NCBI RefSeq assembly: GCF_900110255.1
Contig: NZ_FODD01000017.1
Coordinates: 122,802 to 186,801, forward strand
Source: Actinacidiphila rubida
GTDB taxonomy: Bacteria; Actinomycetota; Actinomycetes; Streptomycetales; Streptomycetaceae
Reading direction: 5' to 3'
DNA: 64,000 nucleotides
A program made the position numbers and the translations under genes. Below the pieces are notes generated by a model. The model was not told where the DNA came from. It saw only the letters and a list, made by a program, of their open reading frames with translations, and did no database searches. Positions 36,955 through 47,742 of the stretch are shown here, piece by piece; the first letter of the stretch is position 1, and each line of letters begins with the position of its first letter.

Positions 36955-37325
36955 GGTCCTTGCACTCAGGGAAACGGGGTGTGGTTGCGCGGGAACGCGC
37001 CAGTGCGTCCTGACATGGTGCGGGATGGCACGACACGTCGGACCTGACCGCCTTGTACGCGGCGGAGCCCAGTCTAGTGAAGGAAGAGCCGCTGTCCAGC
37101 CTTACAAAGTGGTTGGTTTGCCGGAGAGCATTGGCAGTTTCGTAGGCTCGCGGCGGTTCCCCGCCGGTGCGGCAGGCCGACCGGGCCGGTCCGGCGCCAC
37201 CGGCGGGCCGTGCAGCGGTCCGCAGACGGGCCGTGCCGTGGTCCGCCAACGGGCCGTGCGGTCGTCCACGCGGCGGCCTGTGCGCTGGTCCGCGCGAAGG
37301 TCCGTGCGCCGGTCCGCGCGGCGGC
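36955..37325. promoter_or_regulatory. Upstream region of ald
   Basis: 371 bp without a gene. On the minus strand CTGGAC (37096-37101), 19 bases, TAGACT (37071-37076) is a plausible ald promoter. TGCC (37121-37124) and GGCA (37135-37138) form a possible Lrp-type dyad just upstream, in a locally AT-richer stretch. The part nearer the NB-ARC gene (37200-37320) is made of degenerate GGTCCGC-like repeats. Confidence 0.45.
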
Positions 37326-40300
37326 TCAGAAGGCCGGGAACTCGCCGGGCTTGAAAAGCCGCTGCGCGGCCGCGCGCTGCAGCCCGGCGCCACTGCTGTC
37401 GCCGAGCCGGTCCAGGGCGTCGGCGAGGCGCAGCAGCACCGCCGCCTCGAGCCGCCGCTCCCCCGCCTGCCGGGCCCAGTACAGCGCGTCCCGGCAGGTC
37501 CGCAGGGCGTCCTCCGGGTGTCCCGCGTACTCCTGGACCCGGGCCGCCTCGGTCAGCGCGCGGGCCTGGGACGGAAGGTCGCCCAGCCGCCGGTAGGTCC
37601 CGGCGGACGCGCGCCACTCGCGCAGGGCGAGCCCGTACTGGGCCTGGTACGTGAGGACCGAGCCGATCCTCGCGTGCAGCCGGGCCTGGTGGACCAGCTC
37701 GCCGCGGGCCTGGCGCAGCGCCAGCGCGCGGCCGAACCAGTCGCAGGCGCGCGGCAGGTCCTGCCGGTCGAGGTACGTGCCGCCCAGCGCCTCCAGGATC
37801 CGGCCCTCGGCGTCAGTGTCGTCGCCCGCGCGGGCCGCGTCCAGCGCCTGCCGGTACTTCGCCAGCGCCCCGTCTCCGCGGCCGGCCTCCGCGTCCAGGT
37901 CGGCGAGATTGATCAGCGCGGCGGCCTTCTCCCGGTGCAGGCCGCGCCGCTCGGCCACGCCCAGCACCAGGCCGTGCAGCGCGTAACGTTCCGCGGCCAT
38001 GGCCTGCGGGCCCTCCGGCACGCTGACCAGCGCCCGCACCAGCGCGGCGATCAGCCGCCTGGCCAGCGTGTCCAGCTCGCCGTCCGCGACGGCGGCGCGC
38101 GCGGCGGCCAGCAGCGCGGGCCGGCGGTCGGCCAGCCAGTCGGCGGCAGCGGCGGGCGAGGCGAAGCGCAGCGTGGGCGGCAGACCGTCCTCGGGGGCCT
38201 CGCCGGCGAGCGTCGCACCGCACGACCGCAGCAGGCGCACGGTCCGCTCCAGCATCCGGGCACGCGCCAGGCGGACGTCGTCGGGCTTCTCGTGCTGTTC
38301 GAGCAGTGCGCGCAGCAGCGGCTCCAGGCAGCCCGGCACCCGGTACGGGCGGGGGCCGCCGCCCTCCAGCAGCGCGCTCGCCACGAAGTCGTCCAGCGTG
38401 CTCTGGGCGGCCGGCACGGAGCACCCGGCCAGCGCGGAGGCCACCTGCGCGTCGATCCGGCCGGCCGGCGCGAGCACCAGCAGCCGCAGCAGCAGCGCGG
38501 CGCTCGCGGGCAGCGCGTCGTACACGAGCCGGAACGCGCGCGTCAGCTCGCCGGGTCCCGGCACCGCTTTCAGCCGCGCCGCGGCCTCCGACAGCGACAG
38601 CCGCGGCTGCGCGGCGAGCCAGGCCGCGACCAGGCGCAGCGCGGTGGGGTGGCCGCCGAGCTCCTGGACCAGGGTCTCGACGCCGCGCGGGTCGTTGGTC
38701 ACCCGCGTGCCGCCGACGGCGCGGGCCACCAGCTCGACGGCGGCCGGGGTGTCGAGCCCGCCGAGCGTGCAGGGCCGTACGTCGGGCACTCCGGTCAGCG
38801 GGCCGCCGGCCGTCGCCACGACGAGGCTGCCCGGGGCGAGGGGCAGGAGCCCGGCGAGCTGGTCGCCGCGGGCGACGTCGTCCAGCACGACGAGCGCGGG
38901 CTTGCCCGCGGCCGGTGCGAGGGCGTCCGCGACCTCCTCCGCGGGCAGCGGCTCGCCGCCGTCGCCCGTCAGCCGGACGAAGTGGCGCCCGCCGGGGTAG
39001 CCGGCCGCCACCTGCCGGGCCAGCTCCACGGCCACCGCGGTCCGCCCGATCCCCGGACGCCCCACGACGAGCAGCACCCGCCCCCGCTCGGCCTCGCGCC
39101 CTCCGGCCACGCGCAGCCCCGGCCGCCCGATCTCCCCGCGCAACTCCTCCAGCTCCCGCTCGCGCCCGACGAACCCGCCCACCGGCCCGGCGGGCACGTC
39201 CCCCCGCCGCACCGTCCGCCCTCCGGCACGGACCTCCGCGGCGGCGGCCGGCGCCGCGGCCCGGTCCGCCGCATCACCGGCAGGGGAAGCACTGCGCGCC
39301 GCCGTATCGGACGTGGGCGCGGCAGGGGCCGCGCCCTGCGCCCCCGCGTCGGTGCGGGTGGACGGCGCCGCGGCCTGCGCCTGGGACGCACTCGGGGCCG
39401 CCACGGTGTTGGCGGCGGAAGCACCGGCCGCGGAAGCCGAACCCGGGCGGGAGCCGACCGCGCCCTGCGCCCGAGCGTCGGCGCCACCGGAGGCCGCGGC
39501 GGGCGAAGGACGGCTGGAAGCAGTCGCCTCGGGGAGGGGGCTCGGCGCGGGTCCGGGAGGGGCGGTGCCCGGTGTGCGAGCGCCGGTGCGGCCGGGGGCC
39601 GGGGCGGGCTCGCGGATGGGAGCGGAGGAGTCCTCGGCCGGGGGCGGCGTACGGTCCGCGCTGCCGGCGTGGGCGCCGGGGGCTGACGCCCGGGGGCCCG
39701 CGGAAGCCGTCCCGTCCTGTGCCGGGCCCTCCGCCTGGGCGGTTGCGGGCGCCGCCGCGTTCCGGCCCTCGTCGCCATGCCGGTTCGCGGGAGAGAGCGG
39801 GTCCGGCGTCGTCGCGGGGGCCTGGCTGCGGGGGTCCGGCCCAGGTGTCACGTGTGTCTCCCTCCCCGCCGCCATGCGAGCCGCGGCTGCCCCGTCGGCG
39901 CTCTTCGCCGATCTTGCCTCGTCCGGGGTGCCCACGGGGACCGGAACGTCAACTGGGGGTGCCGTTTCGGCCGCGGCCTGGATCTCGACCTCGACCTCGG
40001 CCTCAGCCTCGGCCTTCGCGCGCTTGCCGCGCCGAGGGGCCGCCGCCGCCTTCCGGAGCTTCTGGCCCGCGGCTCCCCGGGCGCGGGCCGGCTTCTCGCC
40101 GCCCTCCTCGGGCCGAGCGCCCTCCGCGGCCGCGGACGCGCTCGCCTTCGCCTTCGCCGACCTGCCCGCCCCGGCCGACGTGCCGGGCGCGGAGTCCACC
40201 GTCTTCGGCGCCGCGGGCTCCGCGGCCGCGCCCGGCTTCGCGGACCGTTTGCGCGGCCGGCGCTCGGGCGGCTTCGGTGCGGTGGGCTCCGCGGAGGGGT

Positions 40301-40358
40301 CCGCCGGGGCGGAGGAGCCGGGGCGGGCCGGGGGCGGGTCGAGTGCCTGGTCCGTCAC
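37326..40358 (-). CDS. Large NB-ARC/TPR protein with altered Walker A and disordered N-terminus
   Basis: 1010-residue STAND-like protein. Residues 1-400 are disordered and Ala/Pro/Arg/Glu-rich with a Lys/Arg cluster. An NB-ARC ATPase follows: [16 protein letters not shown] before a P-loop GRPGIGRT at about 433-440, Walker B ALVVLDDV, and [14 protein letters not shown] (GxP motif). A winged-helix-like part and C-terminal TPRs (about 800-1000, [30 protein letters not shown]) complete it. The P-loop Lys is Arg, so ATP turnover may be weak. GTG 40358 after GGGAG is chosen; an upstream start adds 18 residues. It lacks the DNA-binding domain of SARP/AfsR relatives, so it is probably a scaffold or sensor. 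Targets unknown. Confidence 0.85.
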   Translation of the reverse strand: MTDQALDPPPARPGSSAPADPSAEPTAPKPPERRPRKRSAKPGAAAEPAAPKTVDSAPGTSAGAGRSAKAKASASAAAEGARPEEGGEKPARARGAAGQKLRKAAAAPRRGKRAKAEAEAEVEVEIQAAAETAPPVDVPVPVGTPDEARSAKSADGAAAARMAAGRETHVTPGPDPRSQAPATTPDPLSPANRHGDEGRNAAAPATAQAEGPAQDGTASAGPRASAPGAHAGSADRTPPPAEDSSAPIREPAPAPGRTGARTPGTAPPGPAPSPLPEATASSRPSPAAASGGADARAQGAVGSRPGSASAAGASAANTVAAPSASQAQAAAPSTRTDAGAQGAAPAAPTSDTAARSASPAGDAADRAAAPAAAAEVRAGGRTVRRGDVPAGPVGGFVGRERELEELRGEIGRPGLRVAGGREAERGRVLLVVGRPGIGRTAVAVELARQVAAGYPGGRHFVRLTGDGGEPLPAEEVADALAPAAGKPALVVLDDVARGDQLAGLLPLAPGSLVVATAGGPLTGVPDVRPCTLGGLDTPAAVELVARAVGGTRVTNDPRGVETLVQELGGHPTALRLVAAWLAAQPRLSLSEAAARLKAVPGPGELTRAFRLVYDALPASAALLLRLLVLAPAGRIDAQVASALAGCSVPAAQSTLDDFVASALLEGGGPRPYRVPGCLEPLLRALLEQHEKPDDVRLARARMLERTVRLLRSCGATLAGEAPEDGLPPTLRFASPAAAADWLADRRPALLAAARAAVADGELDTLARRLIAALVRALVSVPEGPQAMAAERYALHGLVLGVAERRGLHREKAAALINLADLDAEAGRGDGALAKYRQALDAARAGDDTDAEGRILEALGGTYLDRQDLPRACDWFGRALALRQARGELVHQARLHARIGSVLTYQAQYGLALREWRASAGTYRRLGDLPSQARALTEAARVQEYAGHPEDALRTCRDALYWARQAGERRLEAAVLLRLADALDRLGDSSGAGLQRAAAQRLFKPGEFPAF

Positions 40359-40534
40359 GGGCACGCTCCCGGCTCTTGAGGTCGACGCGGCGCGCGCCCC
40401 GCGCGAGGGCACTCGTCGACCTTAGTTCACCGGGACCGGGCCTCCCTGGGGACTGACGCGGCCGACAGGGGCCACGATCACCCCATCGGATCATCCGCGT
40501 GCGGGCGGCCCGCACACGGGTGCGGCCGCGTCCG

Positions 40535-40561
40535 GCGCCGGTCGACGGGGTCGACCGGCGC
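40535..40561 (-). terminator. Terminator of pyrG-nudix operon
   Basis: Perfect 12-bp stem (40535-40546 with 40550-40561) with a GGG loop, 18 bp after the NUDIX stop. A second small hairpin (40499-40515) lies beyond. Confidence 0.8.
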
Positions 40562-40578
40562 GCCGCGGCCGCGCCCGC

Positions 40579-41198
40579 TCAGGCCGTGAAGGGCCGGGCC
40601 GGCCAGGGCGCCTCGGCCGGGCGCAGCGCGTCGAGGCCGTCGCCGGCCAGCGCGCTCTGCAGGGCGAGCGCCCCCGCCACGAGGCAGGTGTTGTGCAGCT
40701 CACCGGCGAGCGCGCCGCGCACCAGCTCGGCGAGCGGCACCCGGCTGTGCTCCATGTCGGCCTCCTCCTCGGAGACCTCGAAGCGCTCGCCCTCGGCCGC
40801 GGAGACGCCGCGGGCCAGGAACACCCTGACCGCCTCGTCGGAGCCGCCGGGCGAGGTGTAGAGGTCGATCAGCACACGCCAGTCCTCGGCCTTGACGTGC
40901 GCCTCCTCGTACAGCTCGCGCTGCGCGGCGTGCAGCGGGTTCTCGCCGGGGATGTCGAGCAGGCCGGCGGGGATCTCCCACAGCTTGTGCCGCACCGGGT
41001 GCCGGTACTGCTTGAGCACCAGGACGCGGCCCTCGTCGTCGAGGGCGAGCACCGCCACCGAGCCGGGGTGCACCTGGTAGTCGCGGACGGCGGTACCGCC
41101 GTCGGGCATCACGACCTCGTCCGTGCGCACACCGGTCTTGTTGCCGGTGAACGGCGTGGACGTGGCCGTGACCTGCCACTCCTGGGGAGTGTCCTGGA

Positions 41199-41202
<4 letters not shown>
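40579..41202 (-). CDS. NUDIX hydrolase, ADP-ribose pyrophosphatase type
   Basis: 207-residue hydrolase splitting ADP-ribose or a similar nucleoside diphosphate derivative. The Nudix box is [20 protein letters not shown] followed by EA; it has one extra residue in the first loop and Ala-His where EExG is usual, as in actinobacterial ADP-ribose pyrophosphatases. The upstream [18 protein letters not shown] matches that subfamily. The ATG overlaps the pyrG stop (ATGA), so the two are coupled. Confidence 0.9.
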
Positions 41203-42881
<1,679 letters not shown>

Positions 42882-43393
42882 GAGGGGGCTCCCGTGGTCG
42901 CGAGGTGAGAGTCGGGTCGGTGGCCCTTGGGGGCGCCGACCGCGGCGGTTCAGTGGTACAGCCCACCGGTCCACGGGCTACCAGGGTATCAGCGCCCGAG
43001 CCCGGTCACGGCAGGCGCCGCCTCGTGCCCGCCCCCGACTTTCGCTGATCATGGAGTTCGCGGCAGCGGTGTGCGAGGCTCGTGTGTGAGAAGTGCGGAC
43101 CTCGCGGAGAAGGTGTGCGGGGTACCGGGCGGAGCAGGGCGAACGGGCCGCGGCCTGTCACGGGAGGGGCCCGCGGGTACACCCGACAGGCCCAGCGAAG
43201 ATCGCCGAGAGGCGCGCAACGCTCGGTCCGACGACGTATTCTGCTCGGACGCATTGCGCGAGCCGACCGGCACGGCACCAACCCCGCCCTCATCCGGATC
43301 GCAGAGCTCGTTCACAGATCCAGATCTGAGAATTTCCCCAGACCGCAAGACCGTCCCCAGCGAGGGCGGCGCCGTGTTCGACTGGAGTTGCAC
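42882..43393. promoter_or_regulatory. Divergent region pyrG / GH15 gene
   Basis: 512 bp with no credible gene. For pyrG, CGTGAC (43005-43010), 16 bases, TACCCT (42983-42988) on the minus strand is a fair promoter. On the plus strand TATTCT near 43238 could be a -10 for the glycosidase gene but lacks a matching -35. A CAGATCTG palindrome occurs at 43321-43328, in the otherwise AT-richer stretch before the GH15 start. Confidence 0.5.
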
Positions 43394-45208
43394 GTGGCAG
43401 GGCGTATCGAGGACTACGCACTCATCGGTGACATGCAGACCGCAGCCCTGGTCTGCGTCGACGGCACTGTCGACTGGCTGTGCCTGCCCCGGTTCGACTC
43501 GCCGGCGGTGTTCGCCGGTCTGCTGGGCACCGAGGAACATGGCTTCTGGCGGGTCGGGCCGGCCCACCGGGAGGGCACGGAACCGCCGCGCGCCACCCGC
43601 CGCCGCTATCGCGGCGACTCACTGGTGCTGGAGTCCGAGTGGGACACCGGTCGCGGCACGGTCCGTGTGACCGACTTCATGCCGCCGCGCGACGGCGCGC
43701 CCCAGCTGGTGCGCATCGTGGAGGGGGTCAGCGGCCGGGTGCCGATGTCCTCCAGCCTGCGGATGCGGTTCGCCTACGGCCAGGTCACCCCGTGGGTGCA
43801 CAAGGTCGGCGACCGCACGGTGGCCGTGGCCGGGCCGGACTCCGTGTGGCTGGACACCGACGCCGACACGTACGGCAAGGACCTGACGACGTACTCCGAG
43901 TTCACCGTGGGTCCCGGCGACCGGGTGGCGTTCACCATCAGCTGGGAGGCGTCGCACAAGCCGCAGCCCTCGCTGCCCGAGCCCGAGGTGGCGCTGGCGA
44001 ACACCCTGGAGTTCTGGAACGAGTGGGTGGACCAGTGCACCTACACCGGGCCGTACCGTGAGGCGGTGGTCCGGTCGCTGATCACGCTCAAGGCCCTCAC
44101 CTACGCGCCGACCGGCGGCATCGTGGCGGCTCCGACGACGTCGCTGCCCGAGGACATCGGGGGCGTCCGCAACTGGGACTACCGCTTCACGTGGCTGCGG
44201 GACGCGGCGATCACGCTGTCCTCGCTGCTGCGCACCGGCTACCGCGAGGAGGCCCGCGCCTGGCGCGAGTGGCTGCTGCGCGCGGTCGCCGGCGACCCGG
44301 AGAACCTGCAGATCATGTACGGCATCGCCGGTGAGCGCGAGCTCGGCGAGAACGAGCTGCACTGGCTGCCCGGCTACGAGAACTCCTCGCCGGTGCGGAT
44401 CGGCAACGGCGCCGCCCATCAGCTGCAGCTGGACGTGTACGGCGAGGTCACCGAGGCCCTGCACCTCGGCCACATGACGGGGCTGGCCCGCAACGACTAC
44501 GCGAGCCTCCTGCAGCTGAAGCTGATCCGGTACCTGGAGAAGCACTGGAACGAGCCGGACGAGGGCATCTGGGAGGTGCGCGGCCCACGCCGCCACTTCG
44601 TGCACTCCAAGGTCATGGCGTGGGTGGCCGTCGACCGGACGGTGAAGCTCATCGAGTCCGGCGAGGTCGACGGCCCGCTCGAGCGGTTCAGGGAACTGCG
44701 GGACGAGATCCACGACGACGTGTGCGAGAAGGGCTACGACCGGGAGCGCAACACGTTCACCCAGTCCTACGGCTCCAAGGAGCTGGACGCCTCGCTGCTG
44801 CTGATCCCGCAGATGGGCTTCCTGCCGCCGGACGACAAGCGGGTGATCGGCACGATCGAGGCGATCCAGCGGGAGCTGTCCACCGAGGACGGCTTCGTGC
44901 TGCGCTACCCCACCTCCAGCAGCGACGCCAGCGGCGAGCAGAACCTCGACGGGCTGCCCGGTGACGAGGGCGCGTTCCTGGCCTGCTCGTTCTGGCTCGC
45001 CGACGACCTGGCGATGATCGGCCGGGTGGAGGAGGCGCGGCGGCTGTTCGAGAAGCTGCTGGCGCTCCGCAACGACCTGGGCCTGCTCGCCGAGGAGTGG
45101 GACCCGAAGCGGCAGCGCCAGGTCGGGAACTTCCCGCAGGCGTTCAGCCACGTGCCGCTGATCGACACCGCGCTGCGGCTGACCGCGGCCGGCGCGTTCC
45201 GGGCGTGA
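43394..45208 (+). CDS. GH15 glycoside hydrolase (glucoamylase/trehalase-like)
   Basis: 604-residue inverting glycosidase without a signal peptide, so cytosolic. The N-terminal beta-sandwich starts IEDYALIGDMQTAALVCVDG with DWLCLPRFDS, typical of the GH15 group that includes mycobacterial trehalases. The (alpha/alpha)6 barrel follows with GVRNWDYRFTWLRDA, MYGIAGERELGENELHWLPG and the second acidic region EEWDPKRQRQVGNFPQAFSH. The likely substrates are trehalose or alpha-glucans; the sequence alone does not decide. GTG at 43394 follows GGAG at 6 bases; upstream open frame is poor in codon pattern. Ends in a bidirectional terminator. Confidence 0.92.
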   Translation: MAGRIEDYALIGDMQTAALVCVDGTVDWLCLPRFDSPAVFAGLLGTEEHGFWRVGPAHREGTEPPRATRRRYRGDSLVLESEWDTGRGTVRVTDFMPPRDGAPQLVRIVEGVSGRVPMSSSLRMRFAYGQVTPWVHKVGDRTVAVAGPDSVWLDTDADTYGKDLTTYSEFTVGPGDRVAFTISWEASHKPQPSLPEPEVALANTLEFWNEWVDQCTYTGPYREAVVRSLITLKALTYAPTGGIVAAPTTSLPEDIGGVRNWDYRFTWLRDAAITLSSLLRTGYREEARAWREWLLRAVAGDPENLQIMYGIAGERELGENELHWLPGYENSSPVRIGNGAAHQLQLDVYGEVTEALHLGHMTGLARNDYASLLQLKLIRYLEKHWNEPDEGIWEVRGPRRHFVHSKVMAWVAVDRTVKLIESGEVDGPLERFRELRDEIHDDVCEKGYDRERNTFTQSYGSKELDASLLLIPQMGFLPPDDKRVIGTIEAIQRELSTEDGFVLRYPTSSSDASGEQNLDGLPGDEGAFLACSFWLADDLAMIGRVEEARRLFEKLLALRNDLGLLAEEWDPKRQRQVGNFPQAFSHVPLIDTALRLTAAGAFRA

Positions 45209-45244
45209 CCGTAAGCGTTGTCGGACGGCGCGGCGCGCAGGTGG

Positions 45245-45268
45245 CGGCGGGGGTCTGAGCCCCCGCCG
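45245..45268. terminator. Bidirectional terminator between convergent genes
   Basis: Perfect 9-bp stem (45245-45253 with 45260-45268) with a 6-base loop between the convergent GH15 and glycosyltransferase genes. Confidence 0.7.
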
Positions 45269-45276
45269 GCCTCCGG

Positions 45277-46410
45277 CTACCGGCCCTGTGTCAACTCGTC
45301 GTAGACGCTGAGCACCTGGGCCACGGTGTCGTCCTCGGTCGGCCACGTCGCGGCCTGCGCGCGGCCGGCCACCGCGAGCGCGGCGCGGCGTTCGGGGTCG
45401 GCGAGCAGCCCGGTCACGGCGCGGGCGAACGCGACGGCGTCGCCGTACGGCACCAGTTCCGCCGCCTCGCCGACGAGTTCGGGGGTGCCGCCGACCGCGG
45501 TGGCCACCAGCGGCACTCCGGCGTGCAGCGCCTCCTGCGCGATGAGGGCACGGCCCTCCCAGCGGCTCGGCAGCAGCACCAGGTCGGCGGCGGACAGCAG
45601 TTCGGGAAGGTCGTCGCGCCGGCCGAGCAGGTGCACCGGCAGCCGCTCCGTCTCGATCCGCCGTTCCAGCAGGGCCCGTTGGGGTCCCTCACCGGCGACC
45701 GCGATCAGCGGCCGCGGGTCGAGTCCGGCCCAGCGGGTCGCCGCGTCGAGCAGCAGCTCGTAGCCCTTCTGCGGTTCCAGGCGGCCGACCGCGAGCAGCA
45801 ACGGCCGGTCCAGGGCCCCGAATTCGGCGCGGGTCTTCTGCCGGTGCCGGTCGCCCTCGACGGGTGGACGCGGCGGGCGGGCCGGCGGGCGCGGCACCGC
45901 GGGCGGCGCGAGGCGCACGTCGCGGGCGCCGTACCGGCGGGCCCGGTCCACCAGGTCCGAGGACACGCCGAGGACGACGGAGGCGCCGCGGACCCAGCGG
46001 CGTTCGAGCCAGCGCAGCACCATCGCGCCGGGGCCGTCGTCGGCGGGCGGGTCGCCGCCGTGCCAGGTGACGACGAGCGGAGTGCGGCGGCCGCCGAGGG
46101 CGAGGGCGGACAGCAGCCCGGCCCGCATGCCGTGCGCGTGGACCACACCGGCCTCGGTGAACACCGCGCGCAGCGCGGCGACCGCGGGCGCGTCGGCCGC
46201 CGTGCGGCGGCCGAGGTCGACGGGCACGAAGCGCGCGCCGCGGCGGGTGAACGCGTAGTCCGACTCGGCGGCGGCCGGCGCGCACACGGTGACCTCGACG
46301 CCGCGCGCGACCAATCCCCCGGCCAGCGAGCTGACATGAGCGCCGGCCGCCGTGCTCAGGACGTGCACGGCGTGCAGCTGACCCTTGGCGGGGTGGACGG
46401 GGCTGCTCAC
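45277..46410 (-). CDS. GT4-family glycosyltransferase
   Basis: 377-residue GT-B glycosyltransferase. The N-terminal domain starts HAVHVLSTAAGAHVSSLAGG, has VVHAHGMRAGLLSALA, and the C-terminal donor domain has LLLAVGRLEPQKGYELLLDA, AGEGPQRALLERRI and the EX7E region SRWEGRALIAQEALHAGVPL. No membrane segment. The start GTG 46410 is 9 bases after AGGAGC. It lies 136 bp after the WecA/MraY-like membrane gene on the same strand; a shared role in a lipid-linked or wall polysaccharide pathway is an inference. Confidence 0.88.
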   Translation of the reverse strand: MSSPVHPAKGQLHAVHVLSTAAGAHVSSLAGGLVARGVEVTVCAPAAAESDYAFTRRGARFVPVDLGRRTAADAPAVAALRAVFTEAGVVHAHGMRAGLLSALALGGRRTPLVVTWHGGDPPADDGPGAMVLRWLERRWVRGASVVLGVSSDLVDRARRYGARDVRLAPPAVPRPPARPPRPPVEGDRHRQKTRAEFGALDRPLLLAVGRLEPQKGYELLLDAATRWAGLDPRPLIAVAGEGPQRALLERRIETERLPVHLLGRRDDLPELLSAADLVLLPSRWEGRALIAQEALHAGVPLVATAVGGTPELVGEAAELVPYGDAVAFARAVTGLLADPERRAALAVAGRAQAATWPTEDDTVAQVLSVYDELTQGR

Positions 46411-46545
46411 GCGGGTACGGCTCCTGACTCGGTGCGGGGTCGGCGCGGGGCGGGCGCGGCCAAGGCGGCCTGTCCCAGGATGCCAGGCCGAGGCCATGGC
46501 TTTGCGCGTTCGGGGGCCGTCACACCCGCTCACCCCGTGCGGGGA

Positions 46546-47376
46546 TCACCCATACGGGTGGGCGACGCGGCCCCAGGCATCAAGGTGCCGTACTCCGGGT
46601 GCATTCCACAACCGCTGGTCGGTGGAGATCCTGTCTCCCGCTCCGGTCACCGCGACCAGTGCGACGGCGTGCAGCAGCAGCCCGACACGCCCGTTGGCCG
46701 CCACGATGGCCGCGCCGAGCGCGGCACCGAGCGCGTGCGCGCCGGCGTCGCCGAGCATCGTCCGCTCGCTGAGATCGTCGCCGAGGACGGCGGCCGCGGC
46801 GCCGACGGGCGCCGCGGCGAGCACCCCGCCGGCTCCCGAACGGAGCAGGCCGGGGGCGCCGACGGCGATGACCGCTTTCGCGGCGCGGCCCGGGGCGACG
46901 TCGACCAGGTTCACCGCGTGCGCGGTGCCGGCTATCACCACGCCGGCCAGCAACCGGTCCACCGGCCGGGCCTTCAGCAGCACGCCGGCGGCCAGGCCGG
47001 CCGCGCCGATACCGAGCAGCTTCACGCCGCCGGACGTCAGCCGGCCGTCACGCAGCGCGTCCAGGTGCGCGGCGAGGCCGCGCTCGTCCGGGGAGCCCTT
47101 CTGGTCGTCGTACGCGCCGCAGGCCCCCGCGACCAGCGCCGCCCCGACGGCCGCGGCGCGTGCCCGCAGCCCCAGCCCGCGTGCGGTGACCAGCGCCGTC
47201 GCGGCACCGGCCGCGACGGCCAGCCCCCCGTACAACTCGACCCCGCGCCCGGCGTAGTTCGTCCGCTGCCACATGTGCGCTTCCACGGGCGGCCGCCGCC
47301 GCAACTGCCGGTACGCCGCCCGGGTCGCCGCCGCAGCAGCCGCCCCGACCGACACCCGTCCGTCCCTCGCGGTCAT
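46546..47376 (-). CDS. MraY/WecA-like membrane phosphotransferase homologue
   Basis: 276-residue polytopic membrane protein, about eight hydrophobic segments. It resembles the UDP-sugar:polyprenyl-phosphate sugar-phosphotransferase family: GAYDDQ after helix 2 stands where DDxxD occurs, NLVDVAPGRAAK matches the NxxNxxDG region, and GDAGAHALGAALGA is the GDxGS-like motif. The acidic motifs are reduced, so activity is uncertain. ATG at 47376 follows GAGAGGGG. A strong G-run motif lies 36 bp upstream on the coding strand. It may supply a lipid-linked sugar to the following glycosyltransferase. Confidence 0.75.
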   Translation of the reverse strand: MTARDGRVSVGAAAAAATRAAYRQLRRRPPVEAHMWQRTNYAGRGVELYGGLAVAAGAATALVTARGLGLRARAAAVGAALVAGACGAYDDQKGSPDERGLAAHLDALRDGRLTSGGVKLLGIGAAGLAAGVLLKARPVDRLLAGVVIAGTAHAVNLVDVAPGRAAKAVIAVGAPGLLRSGAGGVLAAAPVGAAAAVLGDDLSERTMLGDAGAHALGAALGAAIVAANGRVGLLLHAVALVAVTGAGDRISTDQRLWNAPGVRHLDAWGRVAHPYG

Positions 47377-47742
47377 CCCGACCCCTCTCCACTCACCACC
47401 CCCACACCGATCCCCCCTTCCTTCCCCCTCCCCCACCCCCTACGCCCGTCCAGCCCACGAGGACCCGGTCGACGCCGCCCTCGCCACGCCCGATCTGGCC
47501 CCACCAGCCACCCGCCGACGGCGCATCACCCCCACAGGGGCCACCCTCACCCGGCAACGAACCCGTCACGGGTGGCGCGGGTGGGAGCACCCCGCGCCGC
47601 CAGGCGGGGGAAAGCCCCACCGGCGGCCGGCCGGACCGCGCACCCTCGCCGGCGGCCAGCCGGCAACGGACCCGCGCCACGCGACAGGCTCACCGGGCCG
47701 CCCCGGGCCGCCCCCGGCCCGCCCGCCCCGGTGTTCGCGCGC
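47377..47742. other. Non-coding stretch with G-quadruplex motif
   Basis: 366 bp between recN and the membrane phosphotransferase, without a credible gene. The minus strand at 47412-47440 reads G5-T-G5-A-G5-AAGGAA-G6, a textbook four-run G-quadruplex motif, placed in the probable 5' untranslated region of the phosphotransferase gene. Confidence 0.7.

Noticed and set aside
47393..47680. Minus-strand 95-codon ORF between recN and the MraY-like gene
   Set aside because: Gly/Arg/Pro composition, reads through the G-run tract, and no start signal.
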